From Archaeoglobaceae archaeon (GTDB lineage Archaea > Halobacteriota > Archaeoglobi > Archaeoglobales > Archaeoglobaceae), in assembly GCA_015523335.1 (NCBI GenBank), contig WAKM01000047.1, positions 1-34,292 of the forward strand: a stretch of DNA of 34,292 nt, given 5' to 3'. Below are positions 1 to 8,620 of the stretch, piece after piece. The position numbers and the translations under genes were made by a program. Below the pieces are notes generated by a model that saw only the letters and a list, made by a program, of their open reading frames with translations, ran no database searches and was not told where the DNA came from. Position 1 is the first letter of the stretch, and every line of letters begins with the position of its first letter.

Positions 1-13
1 ACAAAGAGTAGGG

Positions 14-56
14 TTTATATATGGCTGAGTGGAAAAACTGTTTGGTTTTGGGAGGT
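14..56 (+). promoter_or_regulatory. TATA box and Shine-Dalgarno site of the surface-protein gene
   Basis: A TATA box (TTTATATAT, 14-22) predicts transcription starting near 44-47. A strong Shine-Dalgarno site GGAGGT lies at 51-56, eight bases before the ATG at 65. Unlike most genes here, which appear leaderless, this one has a short leader plus a strong ribosome-binding site, as expected for a very highly expressed surface protein. Promoter position is inferred from sequence only. Confidence 0.7.
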
Positions 57-64
57 AGAGAAAT

Positions 65-3000
65 ATGAAAGGCTTGGGTAAAATCGGTTTAGCAATATTA
101 GCGACACTACTGATTGCAGTAGCGACAGCGAGTGCGGCAACGGTAACAATCGCAGTCAACAAAACGGCGAGCGTAAACCATGTGTCCAACTACATTATCA
201 GTGGGCTTAATTACACTGCAATTGACGTTAACGTTAGCAATTTACCTGTTACTGCACCAAATAACTGGACATACTTCTACGTTAACATCAGCGGATGCAA
301 TGCTAAGATTGTTGGATATGAAAACTTAACGGGGAATAGCATTACGGTTGATAAGATATCAGACACGAGTATTAAAGTCACTAATCAGTCAACTTCAGCT
401 TTGTCTAGTGTTAAGCTACTGTTAAAGGTATTCCCAGAAGTAACAGGAACTTTGAAGATTAACGTTGATGTATATAATAAGACAAATGCTAGAGTGGATT
501 CTGGAAATACAACTATTGATGTAAAGGCCTCAGACACGGGGTCACCATTGCCGATCGACAACATTCAGCTTAAATATTACAACGGAACAAACGTTCAGTT
601 CATGATTAAGTTCTCACCAGCGAGCGACTACAAGGCTAACACATACCCGAAGATAATCCAGTATGATTACGGCAACAAGATTACGATCGACGTTTACAAC
701 TACAACCCCAACACGGATTACTACACGATGGTAGAAGTCAAGAACTTGGACAACGGTTTAATCGCCAAGTCATTCAGCATGGGTAAGGGTGTTACATACG
801 GCACATTCACGATCGACACAACTGAGATCGGTCCGGGTAACTACACAATCATAATAACGAACGGTCCAATGAAGTGGAATATAACTGACCCGAGTGCTCC
901 TACGAACGCTGGTGCTCACAAGATTTACGTTAAGTCGGTCTCACCAATAGTATCAGTTAGCCTGATGAACCCGAGAACACCCGTTGCAATGGGTGACATC
1001 GCCAAGTTCAAGATAAAGGTTCAGGGTTACGTGGGTGCAGCCACTGTAAAGGTTGAAGGTCCATTTGAGAACTCGCCAGTCACAAAGACGTTGTATTTCG
1101 GTGGTTCTAACGGAACTGAGCAGATATTCTTGGTTGATACATCCAACACAACGGAGTTCAAGAACGCACATGCTGGAACTTGGGAGTTGAAGGTAATAGT
1201 TGGCTCGACCACTGCAACCTATGACTTCCAGGTTGTAGATGTTACCGTCAGCGCTAACTTGCCGTCAACAGCATACCTGTCGCAGGAGATCAAGCTTAGC
1301 GGTGTTACCAACATAGCGGAAACCGGTAGCTCATACGATGCAAACGGTGACAACTATGTATATGTATACATCTTCAGTCCAAACGGTAGCTTAATTCAGT
1401 GGAATAACGGAGTATGGGTCATAAACACCAGCCTGACTACATCAAACGTTAATCCTGAAACAGACTTAGTCCATGTATCGTGCAAAGTTAACGTGAAGTC
1501 TGACGGCACTTGGGAGTTTGCACACAACCTCAAGCTTAACTTGAGCTGGGACACCGGCGCATACAGAATCGATGTCGTAGCAAGAACGAACTCATCACCC
1601 AACGCACCAAGTTCGATGTATGACCACGAGACATACTACATAAACGTCAAGAAGCCAAAGATCGAGTGGAGAATGAGCAAGCTTACGTTTACAAACGGTG
1701 AGAGCATAGTATTCAAGGGTATTGCAACCGTAAACGCTGGAACGAATGTCTACATTGCATGCACGAGCGGTAGCTTGAAGGATCTGCTTGAGGAGCCTAT
1801 ATCCAACAATTACATCGTCGTGTCTGTTAGCACGGATGGAACTTGGAAGTCGAACGAATACCACATAAGCCCGAGCGCCGCAAGAACGTCATACACGCTT
1901 GTAGCATACATCACGAAGGATAACAACTATCACGAATACACGAGCTCAGAAGTGCTATGTTCAGCCTACACAACGATAACGGTAGTTAAGGCAACTATAA
2001 ACGCAAAGCTGTCGAGACAGGTTCTTGTGAGGGGTGCTGATGTTGTATTGTCAGGACACAGCCCAATTGACACGCTATACCTCTACACAGACAAAGAGGG
2101 TGTATTTGACAACATTGCCAAGTTACCATCGACATCAACATGGTTGACTAAGGATCATCCGACGCTCGTTGTCAAGACCGACTCAAACGGAAACTTCAAG
2201 ATAACGCTAACAGTCAGCAAGACTGTTGATTCTGGTTCATACATACTGTATGTAATCGCTCCGGCAAACACAAGTGAGATCAACCTCGGCACGGACGCTT
2301 ACGTGCAGATACCAGTAACGATCCAGAGCGTAGGATTTGTCCACGTTCCAGACAAGATCGTAATAACGAGAGGTGGACAGAAGGATGTCTACATTGCCGT
2401 GAACGCCGAACCAGACACGGTCGTCATTGCGGCATACAAGCTTAAGGGACACGGTGTTGACATCGACTATGGCACGCCTCCGAACTTCCACGGATTCAAC
2501 AAGTTCAGCAAGTGGAACGAGACGAACGGCACATACTGGATGTTTGTTACACTGTATCCATACTACAACCCAGACACCACAAGCCTGAACTCCACATGGA
2601 CACCGGGATGCAAGCTGTTGCCAGTCGGCCAGTATGAGTTCTCAATTAAGCTATACAAGAAGAGCACCGGAAACTACTGGGAGGAGGCAGATGAAGTAAA
2701 GATTCCGCTAATAATCGAACCTGTAAAGCTCACGGTGGACGTTCCATCGATTGTCAAGAAGGGCGACGAAATAGTTGTAAAGATCAAGGAGAACAGAGCT
2801 GGCGAAAGATCCTACGACCACATCTATGTCGTGCTTGACCTCGGAACCAAGCTCAGGAAGTATGAGTCCGTAGCACTTAACGCAAGCGGTGAAGCAATCG
2901 TTAAGATACCCACAGCTGACATCACACCTGGCACATACAAGCTCTACGTTAGAGATACGCTTGGCAACGACGGTCCGAACGACCAGTGGTTCGTTAACAA

Positions 3001-3349
3001 CATTAGCACATACTACAACGTGCCTCCTACTGACAGCTACGCAAAGGTATTCGGTGGAGACGACGACATACTCGTAGTCAAGGATGTTACGATCACAGAG
3101 AATGTAACAGCCGTAGCCACACCTACACCGACCCCGACCCCAACTCCAACCCCGACTCCGACCCCAACTCCGACACCAACTCCAACACCTACGCCAACTC
3201 CAACTCCGACACCAACGCCTACACCTACGCCCACAAAGACGCCCGCTAAGCCAACGCCCACACCTACGAAGAAGTCACCTGGATTCGAAGCGATCTTCGC
3301 CATCGCTGGACTGCTGGCAGTCACTTACCTACTAAGAAGAAGACAGTAA
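65..3349 (+). CDS. S-layer-like surface glycoprotein with PGF-CTERM anchor
   Basis: A 1094-residue secreted protein, probably the main S-layer or another abundant cell-surface protein. Residues 1-24 form a signal peptide (Lys/Arg-containing start, hydrophobic core, likely cleavage after ATASA). The long middle, residues 25 to about 1015, is beta-rich and looks like successive Ig-like domains, with many N-x-S/T sites fit for N-glycosylation. Residues 1019 to about 1068 are a Thr-Pro stalk, likely extended and possibly O-glycosylated. The C-terminus carries S-P-G-F (1071-1074), a hydrophobic segment and a final LRRRQ: the PGF-CTERM sorting signal that archaeosortase A cuts before lipid anchoring. 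The start is fixed by a strong Shine-Dalgarno site. It is followed by a T-rich terminator, so it is probably monocistronic. The surface location is firm; the S-layer role is inferred from size, architecture and apparent expression strength. Confidence 0.85.
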   Translation: MKGLGKIGLAILATLLIAVATASAATVTIAVNKTASVNHVSNYIISGLNYTAIDVNVSNLPVTAPNNWTYFYVNISGCNAKIVGYENLTGNSITVDKISDTSIKVTNQSTSALSSVKLLLKVFPEVTGTLKINVDVYNKTNARVDSGNTTIDVKASDTGSPLPIDNIQLKYYNGTNVQFMIKFSPASDYKANTYPKIIQYDYGNKITIDVYNYNPNTDYYTMVEVKNLDNGLIAKSFSMGKGVTYGTFTIDTTEIGPGNYTIIITNGPMKWNITDPSAPTNAGAHKIYVKSVSPIVSVSLMNPRTPVAMGDIAKFKIKVQGYVGAATVKVEGPFENSPVTKTLYFGGSNGTEQIFLVDTSNTTEFKNAHAGTWELKVIVGSTTATYDFQVVDVTVSANLPSTAYLSQEIKLSGVTNIAETGSSYDANGDNYVYVYIFSPNGSLIQWNNGVWVINTSLTTSNVNPETDLVHVSCKVNVKSDGTWEFAHNLKLNLSWDTGAYRIDVVARTNSSPNAPSSMYDHETYYINVKKPKIEWRMSKLTFTNGESIVFKGIATVNAGTNVYIACTSGSLKDLLEEPISNNYIVVSVSTDGTWKSNEYHISPSAARTSYTLVAYITKDNNYHEYTSSEVLCSAYTTITVVKATINAKLSRQVLVRGADVVLSGHSPIDTLYLYTDKEGVFDNIAKLPSTSTWLTKDHPTLVVKTDSNGNFKITLTVSKTVDSGSYILYVIAPANTSEINLGTDAYVQIPVTIQSVGFVHVPDKIVITRGGQKDVYIAVNAEPDTVVIAAYKLKGHGVDIDYGTPPNFHGFNKFSKWNETNGTYWMFVTLYPYYNPDTTSLNSTWTPGCKLLPVGQYEFSIKLYKKSTGNYWEEADEVKIPLIIEPVKLTVDVPSIVKKGDEIVVKIKENRAGERSYDHIYVVLDLGTKLRKYESVALNASGEAIVKIPTADITPGTYKLYVRDTLGNDGPNDQWFVNNISTYYNVPPTDSYAKVFGGDDDILVVKDVTITENVTAVATPTPTPTPTPTPTPTPTPTPTPTPTPTPTPTPTPTPTPTKTPAKPTPTPTKKSPGFEAIFAIAGLLAVTYLLRRRQ
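3119..3270 (+). repeat. Thr-Pro codon repeat inside the surface-protein gene
   Basis: A low-complexity tract of alternating Thr (ACN) and Pro (CCN) codons encoding the stalk of the surface protein. Third positions vary between A, C, T and G, so the DNA is not a perfect microsatellite; this suggests selection for the Thr-Pro peptide rather than recent slippage alone. Near its end Lys and Ala residues interrupt the pattern. Confidence 0.9.
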
Positions 3350-3358
3350 CTTCCTCAA

Positions 3359-3386
3359 TTTTTTCCTTTTTTCTTTATTTTGTTTT
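3359..3386 (+). terminator. T-rich transcription terminator after the surface-protein gene
   Basis: Several T runs begin ten bases after the stop codon, with no convincing hairpin before them. This is the usual look of an archaeal intrinsic terminator. Confidence 0.6.
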
Positions 3387-3441
3387 GAAATATTAAATAA
3401 TCGGCACAACCGTTATCTTTAGCTAATTTTTAAATACTCCT

Positions 3442-4005
3442 ATGGAGAAACTGTTATCGACTTTGAGAGATCTCGGATACAACGATACCGATGTAGAAAT
3501 AAACGTAACCCTAAAGCATCCGCTTCTCAAACAACCGATTGTTATCGACTGCGCGGTTTTGAAGTATGGTGAAAGAAGATACGGAATGATAATCAAGTTC
3601 GGAGAGATAAGCAAAGATTCCGAAGCTGAATTGTGCGGAATATGCGCTTTAATCGGTGCAAAATACGGAATTCTGACCGATGGCTCGAAATACGTGGTTA
3701 TCAAACCTAAGGACGGCTACAGCTGGGATTATCTCGATAACATCCCCTCAAAGATAGAGCTCGAAGAGGAGCTCGGCATCAAGAGACATTTAATCATAGC
3801 TATCTCATACGACGAATACGAATCCAAGGTGGACGATATCGGATTCGTGATCGATAACAGCAGATACGTGTATTCCGACATGGATAAGGACGAGGTCGTT
3901 ATAGTTCACCCGAATGCAAAACTCGTCAGGTGGCTCATGGACAGAAACGTTAAATTCAGGGAATTCGACGACGAAGATTTCAGCAGACTTTTCGATTTAG
4001 ATTGA
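3442..4005 (+). CDS. Small protein resembling the N-terminal domain of type I restriction HsdR
   Basis: A 187-residue soluble protein. Residues about 25-75 (VIDCAVLKYGERRYGMIIKF, then a stretch ending AKYGILTDGSKYVVIKP) resemble the HSDR_N fold, a PD-(D/E)xK-like domain found alone in many archaeal hypothetical proteins: a beta strand with an acidic residue, a later strand with Lys, and the 'YGILTDG' turn. No helicase, methylase or specificity subunit is nearby, so a restriction role is not supported. A possible promoter (ATATTAAATA, about 3389-3400) lies upstream; another AT-rich stretch at 3427-3436 is too close to the ATG to act as its TATA box. The domain call is by eye and moderate; function is unknown. 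Confidence 0.6.
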   Translation: MEKLLSTLRDLGYNDTDVEINVTLKHPLLKQPIVIDCAVLKYGERRYGMIIKFGEISKDSEAELCGICALIGAKYGILTDGSKYVVIKPKDGYSWDYLDNIPSKIELEEELGIKRHLIIAISYDEYESKVDDIGFVIDNSRYVYSDMDKDEVVIVHPNAKLVRWLMDRNVKFREFDDEDFSRLFDLD

Positions 4006-4064
4006 TAATGCGGTAGAATTCGCCCCAAGGCAAACATTTATTATCTTCCTACAAATCCAACATT

Positions 4065-4397
4065 ATGCTTCCAACCAACATCAAGCAGATGAAGAAGATG
4101 ATGAAACAGATGGGAATAGACATCGAAGAATTGGATGCCGAGGAAGTGATAATCAGAACGTCCACAGAAGAGTTGATTTTCAAAAATCCCAGCGTTACGA
4201 AGATCTCAGGAAGGGGTATAGAGATGTTTCAGGTAACGGGGAGCTACGAAGTCGTAAAGAGAAAGCCGGAAATTAGCGAAGAGGACGTCAGGCTGATAAT
4301 GGAACAGGCCGGCGTAAGCGAAGAGGTAGCGAGAAAAGCGCTTGAAGAAGCCGGAGGGGATTTGGCGGAAGCTCTACTTAAGTTGCAGGAATCATGA
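4065..4397 (+). CDS. nac: Nascent polypeptide-associated complex protein (archaeal NAC)
   Basis: A 110-residue homodimeric chaperone that binds nascent chains at the ribosome exit tunnel. Residues about 1-20 are a basic Met/Lys-rich helix (KQMKKMMKQMG). Residues 24-70 are the NAC beta-barrel (EEVIIRTSTEELIF, then SGRGIEMFQVTGSYEV). Residues 73-110 are a UBA domain (ISEEDVRLIMEQAGVSEEVA). The length is normal for the archaeal family. A TATA-like CATTTATTATC at about 4035-4046 fits a leaderless start at 4065. The stop codon overlaps the start of the next gene (ATGA), so it is co-transcribed with the tRNA methyltransferase. Confidence 0.92.
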   Translation: MLPTNIKQMKKMMKQMGIDIEELDAEEVIIRTSTEELIFKNPSVTKISGRGIEMFQVTGSYEVVKRKPEISEEDVRLIMEQAGVSEEVARKALEEAGGDLAEALLKLQES

Positions 4398-5137
4398 TCA
4401 AGCCGCCCGTCGTTTTGCTTAAGGGAAGGCACAGCTTTTTAGTTGAGAAGTTCGAAGGACAACTTCATACACACCACGGAATCATAAATCTGGAGGAGCT
4501 TAGAAACAAGAACTACGGCGATGAGATAGAAACTCATTTGGGCGTTAGATACAAGATACTCCCGTTCAAGCCGGCTGACTTCTTCAAACACTTCAAACGT
4601 AGCGCAACGCCGATAATGCCAAAAGACATCGGAGCGATCATAGCCTATACCGGCTTAAGCCCCGATTCCCTGATATTGGATGCCGGAACCGGCACCGGAA
4701 TGCTCGCAGCCTACTTGGCTTACTTCAACAAATACGGTGAAGTCGTAACAGTAGAAAAGCGTCCGGAATTCGCTAAGATAGCAAGGGAGAACTTCAAACT
4801 GGCTAAATTAAAGAACGTTCACCAGATAATCGGAGACGTCAGGTTTGTGGCTGAGGGCTTCAAGAAGGAGTTCGACCTCATAGTGCTGGATATGAAGGAC
4901 GATGTCGAGTTCATTCCAACTGCTAAGAAGTTGCTGAGGATCAGCGGATACCTTGTGGTTTACAATCCCTACATAGAACCCACAAGGAGAGTTTACGAAA
5001 CCATGCTGAAAGAGGGATTCAGAGAAGTCGAAAGCTTCGAGATAATTCGGATAGATCTTGAACACAAAAGGGTTGGAACCCGACCCTTCACGAGGGTTTG
5101 GCATACCGGTTTTATCGTCATAGGTAGGAAAGTCTAA
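4394..5137 (+). CDS. trmI: tRNA (adenine-N1)-methyltransferase TrmI
   Basis: A 247-residue Rossmann-fold enzyme that uses SAM to make m1A in the T-loop (positions 57/58 in archaea) of tRNA. The N-terminal beta domain (residues 1-70) precedes the family's signature around 'PIMPKDIGAIIAYTGLSPDS', then motif I DAGTGTGMLAAYLA (about 96-109), the acidic end of strand 2 (VEKRPEFAKIA), motif II GDVRFV and motif IV DLIVLDM. The size fits TrmI. The start ATG overlaps the NAC stop by four bases. It is followed at 61 bases by lon, which has its own promoter. Confidence 0.88.
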   Translation: MIKPPVVLLKGRHSFLVEKFEGQLHTHHGIINLEELRNKNYGDEIETHLGVRYKILPFKPADFFKHFKRSATPIMPKDIGAIIAYTGLSPDSLILDAGTGTGMLAAYLAYFNKYGEVVTVEKRPEFAKIARENFKLAKLKNVHQIIGDVRFVAEGFKKEFDLIVLDMKDDVEFIPTAKKLLRISGYLVVYNPYIEPTRRVYETMLKEGFREVESFEIIRIDLEHKRVGTRPFTRVWHTGFIVIGRKV

Positions 5138-5198
5138 GTTTTCAGGTGTGATGAAGCTTGCTTGCATAACGTATTTAAGTTAATTTCTCACTCCTTTA

Positions 5199-8100
5199 GT
5201 GAGTATGGAGGTTAAGTTGCCATCCGAAGAGGAAGTTGACGAACTTGTCGGAGGCTTGAAGTTTAACACCACAGCTGAGATTGAAGTTCCCAAGAGGTTG
5301 ATCGATCAGGTTATCGGACAGGATCATGCCGTTGAAGCTATAAAGAAGGCCGCGGTGCAGAAGAGGCACGTAATGCTCATCGGCTCCCCGGGAACAGGTA
5401 AATCGATGCTAGCAAAAGCCATGGCTGAACTTCTACCGAAGGAAGAACTTGAAGACATCCTCGTATTCCCGAATCCGAAGGATCCGAATCAGCCGAAGAT
5501 CAAGGTCGTTCCGGCCGGTAAGGGAAGGGAGATAGTCGAAGCTTACAAGCAGGAAGCCCTGAAGAAGGCTCAGGCAAGGAACTTCTTCCTGATGATGCTC
5601 GTTTTCATGATAATCGGCTACACAATTTTGATTAGCCCTAAAGACTTCATCTGGGGCATCATTGCCGCGATACTGCTGTTCATGGTAGCAAGATACATGA
5701 TGCCGAGAGAGGAGAGAAACGTTCCAAAGCTCTTGGTTGACAATGCGGATAGAGAAACCGCCCCTTTTGAAGATGCAACCGGAGCTCATGCCGGCGCTTT
5801 GTTCGGAGACGTGCGTCACGATCCATTTCAGTGTTTTGAGGGAAATGAGTGGGTTATTGTGAAAAAAGATGGAAAATTGGAAAGATTAAAGCTGAAAGAT
5901 CTCGTAGATCAATTATTAGAAGAAAATTATAATATTACTGAAAAGAATGGAATTAGGGTATGCTACAAAGACGTATACAACGAAAACATCAGGATTTTAA
6001 CCAACGACGGTTTTGCCAGATTGCTATTCGTAAACAAGAGATTGGGGAAGCAGAAAATTAAGAATGTTATCAACCTAAGAAAGGATTTTTGGCTTACCTT
6101 AACTCCAGAGCACAAGGTCTACACAACGAAAGGTCTGAAAAGGGTTGATGAGATAACGGAAAGCGATGAATTGATTTCAAAGCCCATTACGATAATCGAC
6201 GAATACGATATCGCGAGGACGTATGATGAGAGGGAGTTTGAGAAGTTCGTAAATTACAACAGGTGGAGAAGATCAAAACTTGAGGTCGGATACAAGAGGG
6301 CTTCTAAGATTTTGGGCATCAAGCAGAGCACGATGAGATGGTGGTTTGCCGGAATGAAACCTAAAAGCGTCCAGCTCATCGAAAAGCTTAGATGCAAGGG
6401 TTTGATTCCTCTGAGAAGTGATGACCGAAGACTAGAGGATATCGCGTTGATATTGGGTGCATTATTCGGAGACGGTTGCATCGACAGAAATCTCAGCACC
6501 CTCAGCTTCACATCGAGTGAAAGGGAGATGGTTGAAAGGTTTGCCGAAATCGTTAGGCGTATATTCGGCGAAATTCTTTATGAGATAAAAGAAAACAGAG
6601 GTGCAAAAGGTGGAAGTTACCTATTCAGAACTTGGGATAGGAGCGTCATCAGGTTCTTCGTTGCTTTAGGTGCTCCGGTTGGCAAGAAAACGGAGATAAA
6701 GTTCGGATTTCCCGAATGGGTTCTTACGAGACCGAGCTTATTCTTAGCATTCGTCGATGGTCTGTTCAGTTCAGACGGTTGCGTTCCGAGATGGTCGTAT
6801 TCGAGAAGATTCAACGGATCGTTCGAGATTGCCCAAATTACGGATGATGTTGAAAACAAGATGGAGTTCTTTGAAACGATTTCAAGATTCCTCAGCAAGT
6901 TCGGCATAAAGAGCAAGCTTAGGATAGAAAAGCACGGAGATAGGTGGAAGATTAGGCTGATATTTGAGAACTCATTGGAAAATGCTGTAAGGTTCCTCAG
7001 CTTGATACCTATCAGCCTCTCAAACCGCAAACGATTCAAGTTCCTAAACGAGATCGAGATGTGTCTGGGAAAAGTTGAACTCGAAAACTTCGAGTTTATA
7101 ATCACGGAAGAGGAGGTGGACGTAACATACAACGTAACAACGGAAACCGGCAACCTGCTCGCCAACGGATTGCTCGTTAAGAACTCTGGCGGCTTGGAAA
7201 CTCCGGCACATGAGAGGGTTGAAGCCGGAGCAATTCATCGCGCTCATAAGGGAGTTCTATACATAGATGAGATAAACACGCTAACGATAGAATCTCAGCA
7301 GAAGCTACTTACAGCGATGCAGGAGAAGAAGTTCCCGATTACCGGACAATCGGAGCGTTCGAGCGGTGCGATGGTTAGGACCGAACCAGTGCCGTGCGAT
7401 TTCATACTCGTTGCTGCTGGAAACATGGACGCACTTATGGGGATGCATCCGGCTTTGAGGAGCAGGATCGAAGGTTACGGATACGAGATATACATGAACG
7501 ATACCATGCCGGATACCCCCGAAAACAGGAGGAAACTCGTCAGATTCGTGGCTCAGGAGGTCGTCAAGGACGGCAGAATTCCGCACTTCGACCGTTACGC
7601 TGTTGCTGAGATTATAAGAGAAGCTAAAAGAAGGGCCGGAAGGAGAGGACATCTAACGCTCAGACTGAGAGAGCTCGGAGGTCTTGTTAGAACGGCAGGA
7701 GACATCGCGAAGAGCGAAGGTTCCGATGTAGTCAAATTGGAGCACGTGCTTAAGGCTAAGAAGATAGCCAAAACGATTGAAGAGCAGTATGCGGATGAAT
7801 ACATTGAAAGGAGGAAGGACTACAAGCTATTTAAGATAGAGGGAGCCGAAATAGGAAGGGTGAACGGTTTAGCCGTAATAGGTCAATCTGCGGGAATAGT
7901 TCTTCCGATCATTGCGGAAATTACGCCGGCTTTAAGCAAGGAAGAGGGAAGGGTTATAGCCACTGGAAGGTTGCAGGAAATTGCGAGGGAGGCTGTTATG
8001 AACGTTTCCGCAATAATCAAGAAGTTCACAGGCAGGGACATCTCCAACTACGACATACACATACAGTTCGTCGGAACTTACGAAGGTGTAGAGGGAGATT

Positions 8101-8441
8101 CGGCAAGCATAAGCGTAGCCACAGCGGTTATATCGGCTTTAGAGGGTATTCCGGTTGATCAAAGCGTTGCGATGACCGGAAGTTTGAGCGTTAGAGGAGA
8201 TGTTCTGCCGGTTGGCGGGGTTACTCAGAAGATCGAAGCCGCTATTCAAGCCGGTCTGAAGAAGGTCATAATCCCGAAGGACAACTTGGACGATGTCTTA
8301 CTCGATGCCGAGCACAAGGGCAAAATTGAGATAATTCCCGTTTCGAGAATTGAAGAGGTCTTAGAGCACGCCTTGGTTGAATGCGATGAGAAGAGAAAGT
8401 TAATGGAGAAGTTCAAGCAGATTGTCTACTCCAATAATTAA
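5199..8441 (+). CDS. lonB: ATP-dependent protease LonB, interrupted by an intein
   Basis: The precursor is 1080 residues; removing the intein (212-662) leaves a 629-residue archaeal LonB, a membrane-bound AAA+ protease facing the cytoplasm. Walker A is GSPGTGKS (62-69). Two membrane helices lie at about 129-147 and 151-168, inserted between Walker A and B as is typical of LonB. Walker B is VLYIDE (686-691). The protease domain has the Ser-Lys dyad: Ser968 in GDSAS and Lys1011 in TQKIEA, 43 residues apart as in bacterial Lon. The start is GTG at 5199 (ATG at 5205 is possible); a TATA box at 5171-5179 favours a leaderless start near 5199. The protein would be inactive until splicing, since the intein separates Walker A from Walker B. 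Confidence 0.95.
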   Translation: MSMEVKLPSEEEVDELVGGLKFNTTAEIEVPKRLIDQVIGQDHAVEAIKKAAVQKRHVMLIGSPGTGKSMLAKAMAELLPKEELEDILVFPNPKDPNQPKIKVVPAGKGREIVEAYKQEALKKAQARNFFLMMLVFMIIGYTILISPKDFIWGIIAAILLFMVARYMMPREERNVPKLLVDNADRETAPFEDATGAHAGALFGDVRHDPFQCFEGNEWVIVKKDGKLERLKLKDLVDQLLEENYNITEKNGIRVCYKDVYNENIRILTNDGFARLLFVNKRLGKQKIKNVINLRKDFWLTLTPEHKVYTTKGLKRVDEITESDELISKPITIIDEYDIARTYDEREFEKFVNYNRWRRSKLEVGYKRASKILGIKQSTMRWWFAGMKPKSVQLIEKLRCKGLIPLRSDDRRLEDIALILGALFGDGCIDRNLSTLSFTSSEREMVERFAEIVRRIFGEILYEIKENRGAKGGSYLFRTWDRSVIRFFVALGAPVGKKTEIKFGFPEWVLTRPSLFLAFVDGLFSSDGCVPRWSYSRRFNGSFEIAQITDDVENKMEFFETISRFLSKFGIKSKLRIEKHGDRWKIRLIFENSLENAVRFLSLIPISLSNRKRFKFLNEIEMCLGKVELENFEFIITEEEVDVTYNVTTETGNLLANGLLVKNSGGLETPAHERVEAGAIHRAHKGVLYIDEINTLTIESQQKLLTAMQEKKFPITGQSERSSGAMVRTEPVPCDFILVAAGNMDALMGMHPALRSRIEGYGYEIYMNDTMPDTPENRRKLVRFVAQEVVKDGRIPHFDRYAVAEIIREAKRRAGRRGHLTLRLRELGGLVRTAGDIAKSEGSDVVKLEHVLKAKKIAKTIEEQYADEYIERRKDYKLFKIEGAEIGRVNGLAVIGQSAGIVLPIIAEITPALSKEEGRVIATGRLQEIAREAVMNVSAIIKKFTGRDISNYDIHIQFVGTYEGVEGDSASISVATAVISALEGIPVDQSVAMTGSLSVRGDVLPVGGVTQKIEAAIQAGLKKVIIPKDNLDDVLLDAEHKGKIEIIPVSRIEEVLEHALVECDEKRKLMEKFKQIVYSNN
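5832..7184 (+). other. Intein in LonB (451 residues, with LAGLIDADG endonuclease)
   Basis: In-frame intein between host residues ...RHDPFQ and SGGLET, which join cleanly across the gap. It begins with Cys212 (CFEGNEW) and ends ...GLLVKN before a Ser+1. Block B is visible as LTPEHKVYT. Two dodecapeptide motifs, LGALFGDGC (419-427) and [10 protein letters not shown] (519-528), each keep an acidic residue, so the homing endonuclease may be active. A helix-turn-helix-like stretch ([18 protein letters not shown], from residue 365) precedes the first motif and may bind DNA. The penultimate residue is Lys rather than the usual His. From memory, Pyrococcus Lon proteins carry inteins at a comparable site. 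Confidence 0.95.
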
Positions 8442-8463
8442 AGTAACGCATCGCGACAAAAAA

Positions 8464-8543
8464 GTGAACCCCCGTCTGGGACCACTCCGTCATCGCTCGC
8501 ATTATCTGTTTCATAGCTACGGAGTGGGTGAGCTGGTCGTCTT
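8464..8543. ncRNA. Possible structured RNA between lonB and the CDF gene (strand unsure)
   Basis: The gap 8442-8620 holds a perfect 9-bp inverted repeat, CCACTCCGT and ACGGAGTGG, with a 28-base loop, plus weaker outer pairing (AAAG with CTTT, ACC with GGT). GC content is well above the flanking spacer. On the minus strand its 3' part (GATGACGG...CCAGACGGG) resembles the 3' half of the H/ACA-like RNA at 9503-9566. No clean ACA box or C/D boxes were found, so the class is undecided. It could instead be part of the lonB 3' end. Confidence 0.35.
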
Positions 8544-8620
8544 TAATTATTCGAAGATACTAATAAATTTTGCTGTCATCAACGAAAGTATGTTATTTTT
8601 AAAGAACAAAAACATCGAAA

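Noticed and set aside
3037-3324. Minus-strand open frame of Gly-Val repeats
   Set aside because: It is the mirror of the Thr-Pro codon repeat of the surface protein; composition is fully explained by the plus-strand gene.
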